Origin: CAYMST01 sp964393115
Lineage (GTDB): Bacteria > Bacteroidota > Bacteroidia > Cytophagales > Cyclobacteriaceae
Direction: 5' to 3'
NCBI GenBank assembly: GCA_964393115.1
Contig: CAYMST010000177.1
Span: 1-9,856, forward strand
DNA length: 9,856 nt
Shown: positions 1 to 6,424 of the stretch, piece by piece
Layout: every line of letters begins with the position of its first letter
Numbering within the stretch: the stretch's first letter is position 1
Made by a program: the position numbers and the translations under genes
The notes under the pieces: model-generated
What the model saw: only the letters and a program-made list of their open reading frames with translations
The model's database searches: none
Told to the model about the DNA's origin: nothing

Positions 1-3
1 CAA

Positions 4-1155
4 TCATCGACCAGACCCACGAAACAACTCATATTCTAGTAGTCTGCTATCTATTTTCCCATTATTAAACTCAATTCTTCGTTTTGCCTTTAGCCCAATT
101 TGCTTAGCTAGGTTCAAATTACCACTGAATATGTATCCTGTTTTACCAGTACACCGTTGCTTCAGAAAGTCACCCATCATGCGGTATAAATCCCCGAGCT
201 CACTGGTTGCCCCTAGTCGCTCACCGTACGGTGGGTTAATAAACACAACTCCTTCTCCCTCAGGAACGTGTGTCTCTTCGAATTTCTTGATTTCATACTT
301 TAAGAACTGTGCCACTTTGGCGTTTTTCGCATTTCTAGCAGCCACCTCTACAGCCGACTTATCCATATCCGATACCACTACTTCAAAGTCCGGTTTAGAC
401 AGCAAATCCGCTTCTCGCAGTATTCTAGTCCTAATTTGACTAAATAAAAACTCGTCATATCCTTTCAAATGCTGGAAAGAATATGCTTTCCTAAAGTGAG
501 TCGGGAAAATATTTTTGGCAATATGTAACGCCTCAATCGCCAACGTCCCAGAACCACACATCGGGTTGATAAAGTGTGTATTAAAATCCCATTTGGAAGC
601 CAGAATACATGCCGCAGCCAGGTTCTCCATCATAGGAGCCTTAACCATATTGGTACGATAGCCATGCTTCGCAATGGTTTCCCCAGAAGTATCGAAATAA
701 ATACTGCAATTATCGTCTACCCAATGTAGATATACCACTGTGCCTTCATTCGTATTTCCTGAGTTAGGCCTACGACCGGTTTCTTTCTTATAGCGATCAA
801 CGATGGCATCTTTCAGCTTAACATTGGGAAACCTCGTATCCTTTATGGAATCATTTTTCACAAAGGAATGTATCTTGACGATGGAGTTTCGCGGAATCAA
901 CTGATGCCAGGGTATCGTGTAGGCTTTCTCATGTAACTCTGCAGCATTTTTAGCTCTAAAGTCTTGAATGTGCCACAATACTCTATTTGCTGTACGTAGC
1001 TTAAGGTTGAGGTTTATAATATCCTCCCAGTCACCTTTTGTAGACACATGTGTCTTACCTACTTCATCAAGGCTGTATCCAAGGCTTTTCACTTCCTTTT
1101 CTAATATGGGAGTGATTCTGGGTAAACAATTGATAACTATTTTTGATCTTTGCAT
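4..1155 (-). CDS. THUMP-domain class I SAM-dependent RNA methyltransferase (RlmL/YpsC-like)
   Basis: Predicted cytoplasmic RNA methyltransferase that forms N2-methylguanosine, most likely in 23S rRNA by analogy with the N-terminal half of E. coli RlmL (G2445) and Firmicute YpsC; the substrate is inferred from family only. The 383-residue length fits the single-domain version, not the fused RlmKL. A THUMP-like RNA-binding region covers about residues 50-155. It is followed by the APMMENLAAA element (173-182), SAM-binding motif I INPMCGSGT (196-204), an acidic loop VVSDMDKSAV (260-269) and the catalytic motif NPPYGERL (307-314), which is typical of base N-methylation. The N before PMCGSG is usually D in relatives. 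The gene starts at an ATG with only a weak, too-close AGCAGG upstream. It is transcribed away from the DUF4494 gene across a 145 bp gap. A TrmN-type tRNA methyltransferase is the main alternative. Family call is firm; target is not. Confidence 0.92.
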   Translation of the reverse strand: MQRSKIVINCLPRITPILEKEVKSLGYSLDEVGKTHVSTKGDWEDIINLNLKLRTANRVLWHIQDFRAKNAAELHEKAYTIPWHQLIPRNSIVKIHSFVKNDSIKDTRFPNVKLKDAIVDRYKKETGRRPNSGNTNEGTVVYLHWVDDNCSIYFDTSGETIAKHGYRTNMVKAPMMENLAAACILASKWDFNTHFINPMCGSGTLAIEALHIAKNIFPTHFRKAYSFQHLKGYDEFLFSQIRTRILREADLLSKPDFEVVVSDMDKSAVEVAARNAKNAKVAQFLKYEIKKFEETHVPEGEGVVFINPPYGERLGATSELGDLYRMMGDFLKQRCTGKTGYIFSGNLNLAKQIGLKAKRRIEFNNGKIDSRLLEYELFRGSGR

Positions 1156-1249
1156 CCTGCTGGAATTATAATTACCTGTTTGAAGGACACTTGGTTTTCT
1201 GGTTTAATATCATTTCATGTATTAAATGCTTCAAACAGACAGTATTCAT

Positions 1250-1269
1250 GTAACCCATTTAAGGGTTAC
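1250..1269. promoter_or_regulatory. Inverted repeat between divergent genes, possible operator
   Basis: The sequence shows GTAACCC (1250-1256), a 6 nt spacer, and GGGTTAC (1263-1269): perfect 7 bp arms. It lies 31 bp upstream of the DUF4494 ATG and about 95 bp upstream of the methyltransferase ATG on the other strand. It is not followed by a T-run, so it does not look like a terminator. An operator for the DUF4494 gene or a short mRNA hairpin are both possible. I found no good TAnnTTTG promoter box in this gap. Confidence 0.35.
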
Positions 1270-1300
1270 TTATAAAATGTGTAAAATTAATTAAGGATTT

Positions 1301-1840
1301 ATGAGGACATGGTTTTTGTGTAAAATAAAGTACCAAAAGGAAGAAGATAACGGCAAGCTCAAAAATGTCACCGAAGCATATTTAGTCGATGCTGTCTCTT
1401 ATACAGAGGCGGAAGCCAGAATCCATGAGGAGCTGGGAAGTATAATTAGAGGTGAATTCTCCATTACCAATATTACCAAATCCAATATCAACGATGTCTT
1501 TGGGTATGACGATACAGATCTATGGCATAAGGTCAAAGTCATCTACTACGTAGAAGATGACAATGGCAATGAGAAAAAAGTCACCAATCATATGCTGGTC
1601 ACCGCCAATACAGTGAAAGAGGCTTATGATCGTATAGAGGAGAGCATGAAGTCGATCTTAGTAACCTTTAAAATCACAGAGATCGCTGAAAGCCCCATCG
1701 TCGAGATATTCCCCTATTTTGACAGCGTAGATCGAGAAACAGGAGAGGTCACTAACGAAGAAGAAGAGGAAGTCAGCACTGTCCCAACAGACACGGTAGA
1801 CACTTTCGAAAGTGAAACACCGTCAAGCAGCGAAGTCTAA
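1301..1840 (+). CDS. DUF4494 domain-containing protein
   Basis: A 179-residue soluble protein with no signal peptide or membrane segment. Its first half has the pattern I recognise for DUF4494, a Bacteroidota-restricted family of unknown function: an N-terminal WFLCKIKYQK strand, a segment EAYLVDAVSYTEAEARI (26-42), and a second similar unit, WHKVKVIYYVED (75-86) then NHMLVTANTVKEAYDRI (96-112). The two halves look like an internal repeat, each a 'strand, then V-x-A-x-(S/T)-(Y/V)-(T/K)-E-A' unit. The last 35 or so residues are acidic and rich in Glu, Ser and Thr, probably disordered. The start is an ATG with AAGGA (1293-1297) only 3 nt away, a tight spacing. The gene faces a small ORF whose stop codon directly adjoins its own. 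No function can be assigned; the family call is fairly sure. Confidence 0.85.
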   Translation: MRTWFLCKIKYQKEEDNGKLKNVTEAYLVDAVSYTEAEARIHEELGSIIRGEFSITNITKSNINDVFGYDDTDLWHKVKVIYYVEDDNGNEKKVTNHMLVTANTVKEAYDRIEESMKSILVTFKITEIAESPIVEIFPYFDSVDRETGEVTNEEEEEVSTVPTDTVDTFESETPSSSEV

Positions 1841-1948
1841 CTAGCCTCTAAAAAAATCATACACATTTAATGCGCTCATCATAGCTGCCATAATGGCGAA
1901 AATGATGAGCAACTTGATAATTTTATCATCCAAATGCCGGTTTTTCAT
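1841..1948 (-). CDS. Small single-pass membrane protein (35 aa), hypothetical
   Basis: A 35-codon ORF from ATG (1946-1948) to TAG (1841-1843). It begins MKNRHLDDKIIK, a charged, net basic head, and continues with a hydrophobic run LLIIFAIMAAMMSAL (13-27) long enough for one membrane helix, ending in NVYDFFRG. The design (positive N-terminus, helix, short polar tail) is typical of real bacterial small membrane proteins and is unlikely in random AT-rich DNA, though chance cannot be excluded. The stretch before the ATG is A-rich (AAAAGAAAATT), as often seen in Bacteroidota starts without a Shine-Dalgarno site. A candidate promoter lies upstream at 2096-2124. The stop is immediately next to the DUF4494 stop, so the two genes converge with no gap. 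Function unknown. Confidence 0.5.
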   Translation of the reverse strand: MKNRHLDDKIIKLLIIFAIMAAMMSALNVYDFFRG

Positions 1949-2095
1949 AATTTTCTTTTGCGCTTGTAAATGACATCGTTTTAGCGTCAGTCGAGCAATT
2001 CGCTATATTGCTGAAGTAAAGTTACGTTGTGCAACTGCTTTCACTTAAGACTTCATCAAAATCATCGTCTAGCAACCTAAAAATCATTGTAGTAA

Positions 2096-2124
2096 CAAAT
2101 TGATTCTATAATTAATCATATCAA
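2096..2124 (-). promoter_or_regulatory. Candidate Bacteroidota-type promoter facing the 35-aa smORF
   Basis: Read on the minus strand, a TTG (2122-2124) is followed after 18 nt by TCAATTTG (2096-2103). This matches the Bacteroidota housekeeping pattern TTG / TAnnTTTG at 5 of 6 fixed positions in the -7 box. Transcription would start near 2089 and run about 140 nt to the smORF ATG. Such boxes occur by chance in AT-rich DNA, so this is suggestive only. Confidence 0.25.
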
Positions 2125-2150
2125 CAATCCCCTGATTCCTCTTATTCCTA

Positions 2151-2966
2151 ATGAAAAACACAATTCTTGAGACCTTTCTTGTTGACTCTTTCACAAGCGA
2201 ACCATTCAAAGGAAACCCAGCTGGTGTTTGCCTAACCGAGCATCTCCTAACGGAAGAGCTTATGTTAAAAATTGCTCAGGAAATCGGATACTCGGAAACA
2301 GCTTTTGTCCGTAAAAAAGAAAATCAAACGGTTTTTGGTATTCGATTTTTCTCTCCTGTAATGGAAATCCCCATTTGTGGGCATGCTACACTAGCCGCAG
2401 CAAAGGTTATACTCTCTAAACTAGATACAGACCAAATAACCTTTATTAATATCGAAGGGGTAAGACTGGACATCTCTAAAAATGAGTGCGGCCTAACGAT
2501 GCTATTGCCAATGTATGATACTACTAAGGCCGATTGTCCTCCACAAGTGATTTCTGCATTAGGCATATCTGAAGTTTTGAACGTCGAGCATAATCAAGAA
2601 ACGAATATCCTTTTACTTGAAATAGCGAGTACAAAAGAACTAGTTGAACTAACGCCAAACTATGAGGCTCTTTACCGTGCTCATGATACCATAAATGGAG
2701 TATTGGTTACCGCCAGGGGCGATGATGCATATGATTTTCACTCAAGGTATTTCTGGCCTTGGAGTGGTACAAACGAAGACCCTGTGACTGGAGGATCGCA
2801 CATGTTCCTTACCAACTACTGGTCTAAAAGACTCGGGAAGCTAAAAATGAAGTCTTTTCAAGCGTCTCAAAGGACTGGCGCTATGGAAGTAGAAATCGTG
2901 AAGAGTCAAAAAGTCGCCATTACAGCCGACGCTACCATTATTCTATCTGGAACTTTACAGGTATAA
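2151..2966 (+). CDS. PhzF family protein (diaminopimelate-epimerase fold isomerase-like)
   Basis: A 271-residue cytoplasmic protein of the PhzF/YddE family, whose fold is the two-lobed diaminopimelate epimerase type. PhzF itself isomerises trans-2,3-dihydro-3-hydroxyanthranilate in phenazine synthesis, but most genomic members, including this one with no phenazine genes nearby, have unknown substrates. Visible family marks are VDSFTSEPFKGNPAGVC (11-27), the SETAFV motif with the expected catalytic Glu at 49, FFSPVMEIPICGHATLAAA (66-84), and EDPVTGGSH (209-217) with the conserved Asp at 210. The usual family wording before this is SRxFAP; here it is SRYFWPWSGTNEDP, so that active-site edge differs from commoner members. 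Length is normal for the family. The ATG has no Shine-Dalgarno. The gene stands alone and converges on a secreted-protein gene 34 bp away. Confidence 0.93.
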   Translation: MKNTILETFLVDSFTSEPFKGNPAGVCLTEHLLTEELMLKIAQEIGYSETAFVRKKENQTVFGIRFFSPVMEIPICGHATLAAAKVILSKLDTDQITFINIEGVRLDISKNECGLTMLLPMYDTTKADCPPQVISALGISEVLNVEHNQETNILLLEIASTKELVELTPNYEALYRAHDTINGVLVTARGDDAYDFHSRYFWPWSGTNEDPVTGGSHMFLTNYWSKRLGKLKMKSFQASQRTGAMEVEIVKSQKVAITADATIILSGTLQV

Positions 2967-3000
2967 CGTCAGCCGCATAACGACATTTATCAACACCTGT

Positions 3001-3510
3001 TTATTCTTGATATCCCAATAATGGATTAAGCGCTTGATTGGAAAGATTGCTTTTGACCTGAACTCCCAACTGCTGCTTAAGTGATTTTATTTTCTCATCG
3101 TACCGATTTCTTATCTCTTTGTACTTATCCTCGAAGGCACTTCGATTATGCTTATTAGATAAATTAGCCTTCAACACTTCCATCATCATATCCAGATATA
3201 CTTCATAAAATAGTCCATATACCGACGCATTGTCATAATGTGGGGTTCTGATCACCCTCAATACTCTTTGATGTGCACGTCGCTCAGCCTCTCGTTTAAT
3301 TTCTTCGTCAAAAATTTCAAGTTTCTCATCACTCCCCAATCGGGTATTGAGCTCACTCCAATATTCTGAGATGCCCGCATCAACCATCTCTCCCAATGAA
3401 TTGCTGCTGACCAATAAATCATTAGGTATATCTTTTTTATCTAAAAAGTCAATTTGCCCGTTGAGTAAGAAGGGCAATAACAACAAGTTTATTATTACTA
3501 TTAGTCTCAT
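3001..3510 (-). CDS. Secreted hypothetical protein with helical charged C-terminal region
   Basis: A 169-residue protein that I do not recognise. Residues 1-18 form a clear signal peptide: MR followed by a run of I, V and L, then NG before Q19, a common cleavage context in Bacteroidota. The mature part has no cysteine and no further membrane segment, so a soluble periplasmic or exported protein is likely. It is strongly helical and charged; residues about 70-85 (EEIKREAERRAHQRVL) and 125-147 (FEDKYKEIRNRYDEKIKSLK) could form amphipathic or coiled-coil helices. There is no enzyme motif and no lipobox. The ATG lacks a Shine-Dalgarno. It is separated by 263 bp from the glycosyltransferase gene upstream on the same strand, so it is probably transcribed alone; a weak promoter-like pair (TTG, 22 nt, AAACTTTG) is visible at 3594-3626 on the minus strand. 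Confidence 0.75.
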   Translation of the reverse strand: MRLIVIINLLLLPFLLNGQIDFLDKKDIPNDLLVSSNSLGEMVDAGISEYWSELNTRLGSDEKLEIFDEEIKREAERRAHQRVLRVIRTPHYDNASVYGLFYEVYLDMMMEVLKANLSNKHNRSAFEDKYKEIRNRYDEKIKSLKQQLGVQVKSNLSNQALNPLLGYQE

Positions 3511-3773
3511 TTGTTCAATAATTTAATTCAATGGTTACCTCTCTAGTGAGCTAGATTAACGTAGGAAATTCGTGCCGCTCTAATCTGGCTCATCAAAGTT
3601 TTACATAAACCTCTCTAAAGCATCAACGCTTTGATTTTCCTTTGTCAGGTTTGGTAATGATCCAACAGTCAAGCTATCCAGGTCAACCATCACTTAAATA
3701 AACGAACTTAAAAACGTATCCGGTAAGTGTCTTCTACTATTTCATCTTTTAGGGGCATGGAACGGTGATGAAT
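3511..3773. other. Intergenic region without recognisable gene
   Basis: 263 bp between two minus-strand genes. On the minus strand there are only tiny open frames: a 29-codon one (3601-3690, MVDLDSLTVG...) and a 16-codon one just after the glycosyltransferase stop. Neither has a ribosome site or a protein-like feature strong enough to call. I found no terminator hairpin with a T-run, no RNA gene and no repeat. Confidence 0.5.
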
Positions 3774-4775
3774 TTAGATTAAATTCTGGCCACTAGATAT
3801 CATTCCATTAGATCTTAATATTTGACGTGCTGATATACGCCCACACAGGAAGTGTTTTTCAGGACATTCTTTTTTCCCATGAAGCCCACAGGGCCGGCAA
3901 GCAAGTGGTTCGGAACTTTGCATTACCCACGACTTTTCGGATAACGGTCCGAAGCCAAATTCAGGTACGGTGGAGCAATACATAACTGTAACTGGCGCAT
4001 CTACAGATGAGGCAAAGTGCATTGGGGCTGAATCATTTACAAAATTCATCTCTGCATTTTTCATGAGTGCAGCCGACTGCAAAAAAGTCAACTTACCTGC
4101 CAGAGTTTCAATATTGTTTTTTACTGAAGTTTTCCGAATTTCCTCACATAAAGGCTTATCACCGGGTGCTCCCAATAGCAGGATATCAATTGAATCATCT
4201 AGCTCATTGATGAGTTGAACCCAACCTTCTATGGGAAACTGCTTAGTAAACCAAACACTGGCTGGCGCTATACATAGATACTTCGCCTCCCTCCTCACGT
4301 CTTCAAAATCTTGGCTCGAAGGATACAACTGAGGGCGTCTCTTTCGGGGCGTACACATATCAGCAATCAAGGTTAAGTTACGGTCCACCTCGTGCTGACC
4401 AGCCACAATTTGATGGGGCACTTTCTTTTGAAAGAACAGTGATAACGGATTTTTATCAAAACCAATTTTGACTTTCCCTTTTGAAAAAGCCGTAATCAAT
4501 CCAGTGGTAAAAAATCGCTGAACATTAATCACGTATTCGTACCTCTGAGAGCGTATTTGTCTTATGAGCGAGATGAGATTTTTGTATTTCTGTTGTTTTT
4601 TATTAAAAACCAGTACCTTACGAAGGTGTGGGTTGTTGTCCAAGAGACTTTCGTTTCCTTTCCTCACCAGTATATCAATTATAGCATTAGGAAAGTTATC
4701 CCGAAGGTTTTCAATAATTGGAGTGGCCAACACCACATCACCTATGAAAGCCGTTTGCACAATTAACACCTTCAT
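3774..4775 (-). CDS. Glycosyltransferase family 9 protein (LPS heptosyltransferase II-like)
   Basis: Predicted GT-B glycosyltransferase of family GT9, which adds heptose or a related sugar to the LPS core from an ADP-sugar on the cytoplasmic face of the inner membrane; the exact sugar here is not shown. I chose the ATG at 4775 (333 residues) because it starts the N-terminal strand (MKVLIVQ) and has AACAAGAG just upstream; an in-frame TTG at 4799 would add eight polar residues. Motifs in order: AFIGDVVLATP (9-19) with Asp13 in the place of the catalytic Asp of WaaC/WaaF, APASVWFTKQFP (170-181) at the nucleotide-sugar site, and NDSAPMHFASS (247-257). Near the C-terminus, CRPC...ECPEKHFLCG (293-312) has four cysteines, resembling the cysteine-rich tail of WaaF-type enzymes. 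It has no sugar-synthesis or LPS neighbours in the window. Confidence 0.9.
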   Translation of the reverse strand: MKVLIVQTAFIGDVVLATPIIENLRDNFPNAIIDILVRKGNESLLDNNPHLRKVLVFNKKQQKYKNLISLIRQIRSQRYEYVINVQRFFTTGLITAFSKGKVKIGFDKNPLSLFFQKKVPHQIVAGQHEVDRNLTLIADMCTPRKRRPQLYPSSQDFEDVRREAKYLCIAPASVWFTKQFPIEGWVQLINELDDSIDILLLGAPGDKPLCEEIRKTSVKNNIETLAGKLTFLQSAALMKNAEMNFVNDSAPMHFASSVDAPVTVMYCSTVPEFGFGPLSEKSWVMQSSEPLACRPCGLHGKKECPEKHFLCGRISARQILRSNGMISSGQNLI

Positions 4776-5068
4776 TCTCTTGTTATGATTTTTGTTCAAT
4801 ATTAAACTGAAAAGGGCAAACCTTCACACTACAGAAGATGACTGTTTAACGCTCATTACACACCATTGAAAGAACAAATGACTCAAAGCAACTGATTACC
4901 AATCAATAATTTATCAATAAAGCTCATTTTTAAGCCATATAATAGTTTGAAATAACTCAAGACAAACCATGCCTCAATGAGAAAATCCCCCGATTATGCG
5001 ATTCTCTGCACCACAGAGCCCTTTTTGGCAACGGCATTTTTGTCACTCAAAAACAGATAGGATAGCTT
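4776..5068. other. Intergenic region between divergent genes
   Basis: 293 bp upstream of both the glycosyltransferase (minus) and the HhH protein (plus), so it should hold both promoters, but I see no convincing TTG / TAnnTTTG pair for either. The plus strand has a small hairpin, CTCTG (5004-5008), 5 nt loop, CAGAG (5014-5018), followed by CCC and five T. It resembles a weak terminator, but no plus-strand gene lies upstream for it to end. No ORF longer than about 15 codons looks real. Confidence 0.4.
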
Positions 5069-5578
5069 ATGGAATACATTATTATCTCACTGCTTTTTAG
5101 TTGTCTATTCGGCATACTTGGATATGCATTTGGAAAAATGGACAAAAGGAATAGTACTGACTATCGCCTACAACTAGCCAGACTAGACCATGATGTAATG
5201 ACTTGTAAAAAGGAAACCACACAAATAATACGAGAGTATCGAGAACACCAAGTACTCTTCCCTGGTGATCAGAAATTTGGCATTTCCAGCTCGCTAAACT
5301 TAGCAAGGGCAATTTTTGGAAAGCAAATCATGAACAATGATCTCACCGTAATTGAAGGAATCACTCCAAAAATCGAACAACTACTACACAGCCATAATAT
5401 TGCCACTTGGGAAAATCTTTCCAAATGCAGTATTCATCGCTGTCGTCAAATCATGTACACAGAAGATGAAGAACTTCAATTCATAGACCCTGTTACCTGG
5501 CCTGAGCAAGCACGGCTCGCATTTCAAGGCAGATGGATCGAACTTTATGACTGGCAAGAGCAATTGAATAGCAAGTAA
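5069..5578 (+). CDS. Membrane-anchored HhH (flap-endonuclease-1-like) domain protein
   Basis: A 169-residue protein with one N-terminal membrane segment (about residues 3-22, IIISLLFSCLFGILGYAFG), a charged helical linker (about 30-62), then a C-terminal domain from about 89. That domain matches the small helix-hairpin-helix unit found in many Bacteroidota proteins and often labelled 'flap endonuclease-1-like 5' DNA nuclease' (COG3743-like): VIEGITPKIEQLL (94-106), then IATWENLSKCSI (111-122), and DPVTWPEQARLAFQGRW (140-156) ending in LYDWQEQL. The hairpin is GITPK where relatives usually have GIGPK, which may weaken nucleic-acid binding. No nuclease catalytic residues are evident, so a nuclease activity should not be assumed. 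The start is well supported by ATAGGAT 7 nt before the ATG. Its stop abuts that of the convergent barrel gene. Confidence 0.75.
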   Translation: MEYIIISLLFSCLFGILGYAFGKMDKRNSTDYRLQLARLDHDVMTCKKETTQIIREYREHQVLFPGDQKFGISSSLNLARAIFGKQIMNNDLTVIEGITPKIEQLLHSHNIATWENLSKCSIHRCRQIMYTEDEELQFIDPVTWPEQARLAFQGRWIELYDWQEQLNSK

Positions 5579-6424
5579 TTACTTCTCATAGGCGACAGAA
5601 ATGGAAAAGGCTGGTGCACGAAGAACGTATTGACCATAGTAGCCCCCACTAGTGTACATCCATATTTTCCAATTGCTTAAAAGTTCGTATCCGAATTTCA
5701 AGTTGTAGGAATAAAACTCCGTATTGTTGGCTGCTACCCCGGTATAAACAGTATTTCCGTCATCGAAATCACCATTTCGAAAGGGAATAAGCATTTCGTG
5801 TCCTGCTATAAGAAATATTTTTTTCGACACTTTTTTCCCAATTTCGACACGTTGATGCACACTTTCACTGTAGCCATTGGTACGAATCCGAAAATCGGTT
5901 TGAATTGACGCAAAAACAGCTTTAGAATAGCCGATATTAAGTCCAAAAATACCAGAGGAGGCATCTATACCAGTCCTCAATCCTGTTATTGGGTCGTAAC
6001 GTGCTGTTGGCAAACCCAATCCGATTTTTGATGAAACGACTAAAGGGCCATCGTTTTTTATACCTTTTAAGGCCGCAAACTCAACATTACCAATTCCCAC
6101 CAGTCGTCCCGAACTAACTCTAGATGCCGACACGTCTTTTACGAAAACATTCTCCGGGAATCTAAAAGGAAGCAATCCAGTCAACATCCATAACTTACCC
6201 AAACCAATTTCTGCGTAGGCGGAAACGCTAGCATCGACAACTTTATAGTCCAAATCAACTGCTGGTTCTTTTCTCCAATACATTTTATCAGCGGCCATTG
6301 TAGAATAACTGATTTGATAGTACGCACTGCCTTTATCTCGAACCCAAGCTTGGGCGTTGATTTGTTCGCAGACGAGTATCAAAAAACAGCACGCTAAAAT
6401 TTTGATACCATAACCACTCAACAT
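5579..6424 (-). CDS. Predicted outer-membrane beta-barrel protein, function unknown
   Basis: A 281-residue exported protein. Residues 1-24 are a signal peptide (basic/polar start, hydrophobic core ILACCFLILVC, cleavage near NA-QA). The mature part is a run of alternating polar and hydrophobic strands rich in Gly, Tyr and Ser: for example SAYYQISYSTMA (33-44), VSAYAEIGLGKLWMLTGLLPF, SSKIGLGLPTARYDP, FGLNIGYSKAVFASIQTDFRI and FSISVAYEK at the end. This pattern suggests a barrel of roughly 10-14 strands in the outer membrane. It most resembles the broad class annotated as outer-membrane or 'transporter' proteins in Bacteroidota; no ligand can be named. The last residue is Lys rather than an aromatic, a departure from the classic barrel ending. 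The ATG lies inside the last codons of the upstream Gre-like gene (7 bp overlap), implying one transcript and coupled translation. Confidence 0.8.
   Translation of the reverse strand: MLSGYGIKILACCFLILVCEQINAQAWVRDKGSAYYQISYSTMAADKMYWRKEPAVDLDYKVVDASVSAYAEIGLGKLWMLTGLLPFRFPENVFVKDVSASRVSSGRLVGIGNVEFAALKGIKNDGPLVVSSKIGLGLPTARYDPITGLRTGIDASSGIFGLNIGYSKAVFASIQTDFRIRTNGYSESVHQRVEIGKKVSKKIFLIAGHEMLIPFRNGDFDDGNTVYTGVAANNTEFYSYNLKFGYELLSNWKIWMYTSGGYYGQYVLRAPAFSISVAYEK

Noticed and set aside
131..439. Plus-strand 102-codon open frame inside the methyltransferase gene
   Set aside because: Antisense to a well-supported gene with intact motifs; no protein-like features.
2957..3000. ACAGGT (2957-2962) and ACCTGT (2995-3000) as a bidirectional terminator between convergent genes
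   Set aside because: The loop would be 32 nt with only 6 bp of stem and no T-run; not a credible intrinsic terminator.
3601..3690. 29-codon ORF on the minus strand (MVDLDSLTVG...)
   Set aside because: No Shine-Dalgarno, no signal or membrane feature, and no recognisable domain; a frame of this length is expected by chance in this gap.
3970..4218. Plus-strand open frame within the glycosyltransferase gene, and similar ones at 4557-4788
   Set aside because: Shadows of the GT9 gene on the opposite strand.
5004..5026. CTCTG/CAGAG hairpin followed by TTTTT as a plus-strand terminator
   Set aside because: The stem is only 5 bp and no plus-strand gene ends upstream.
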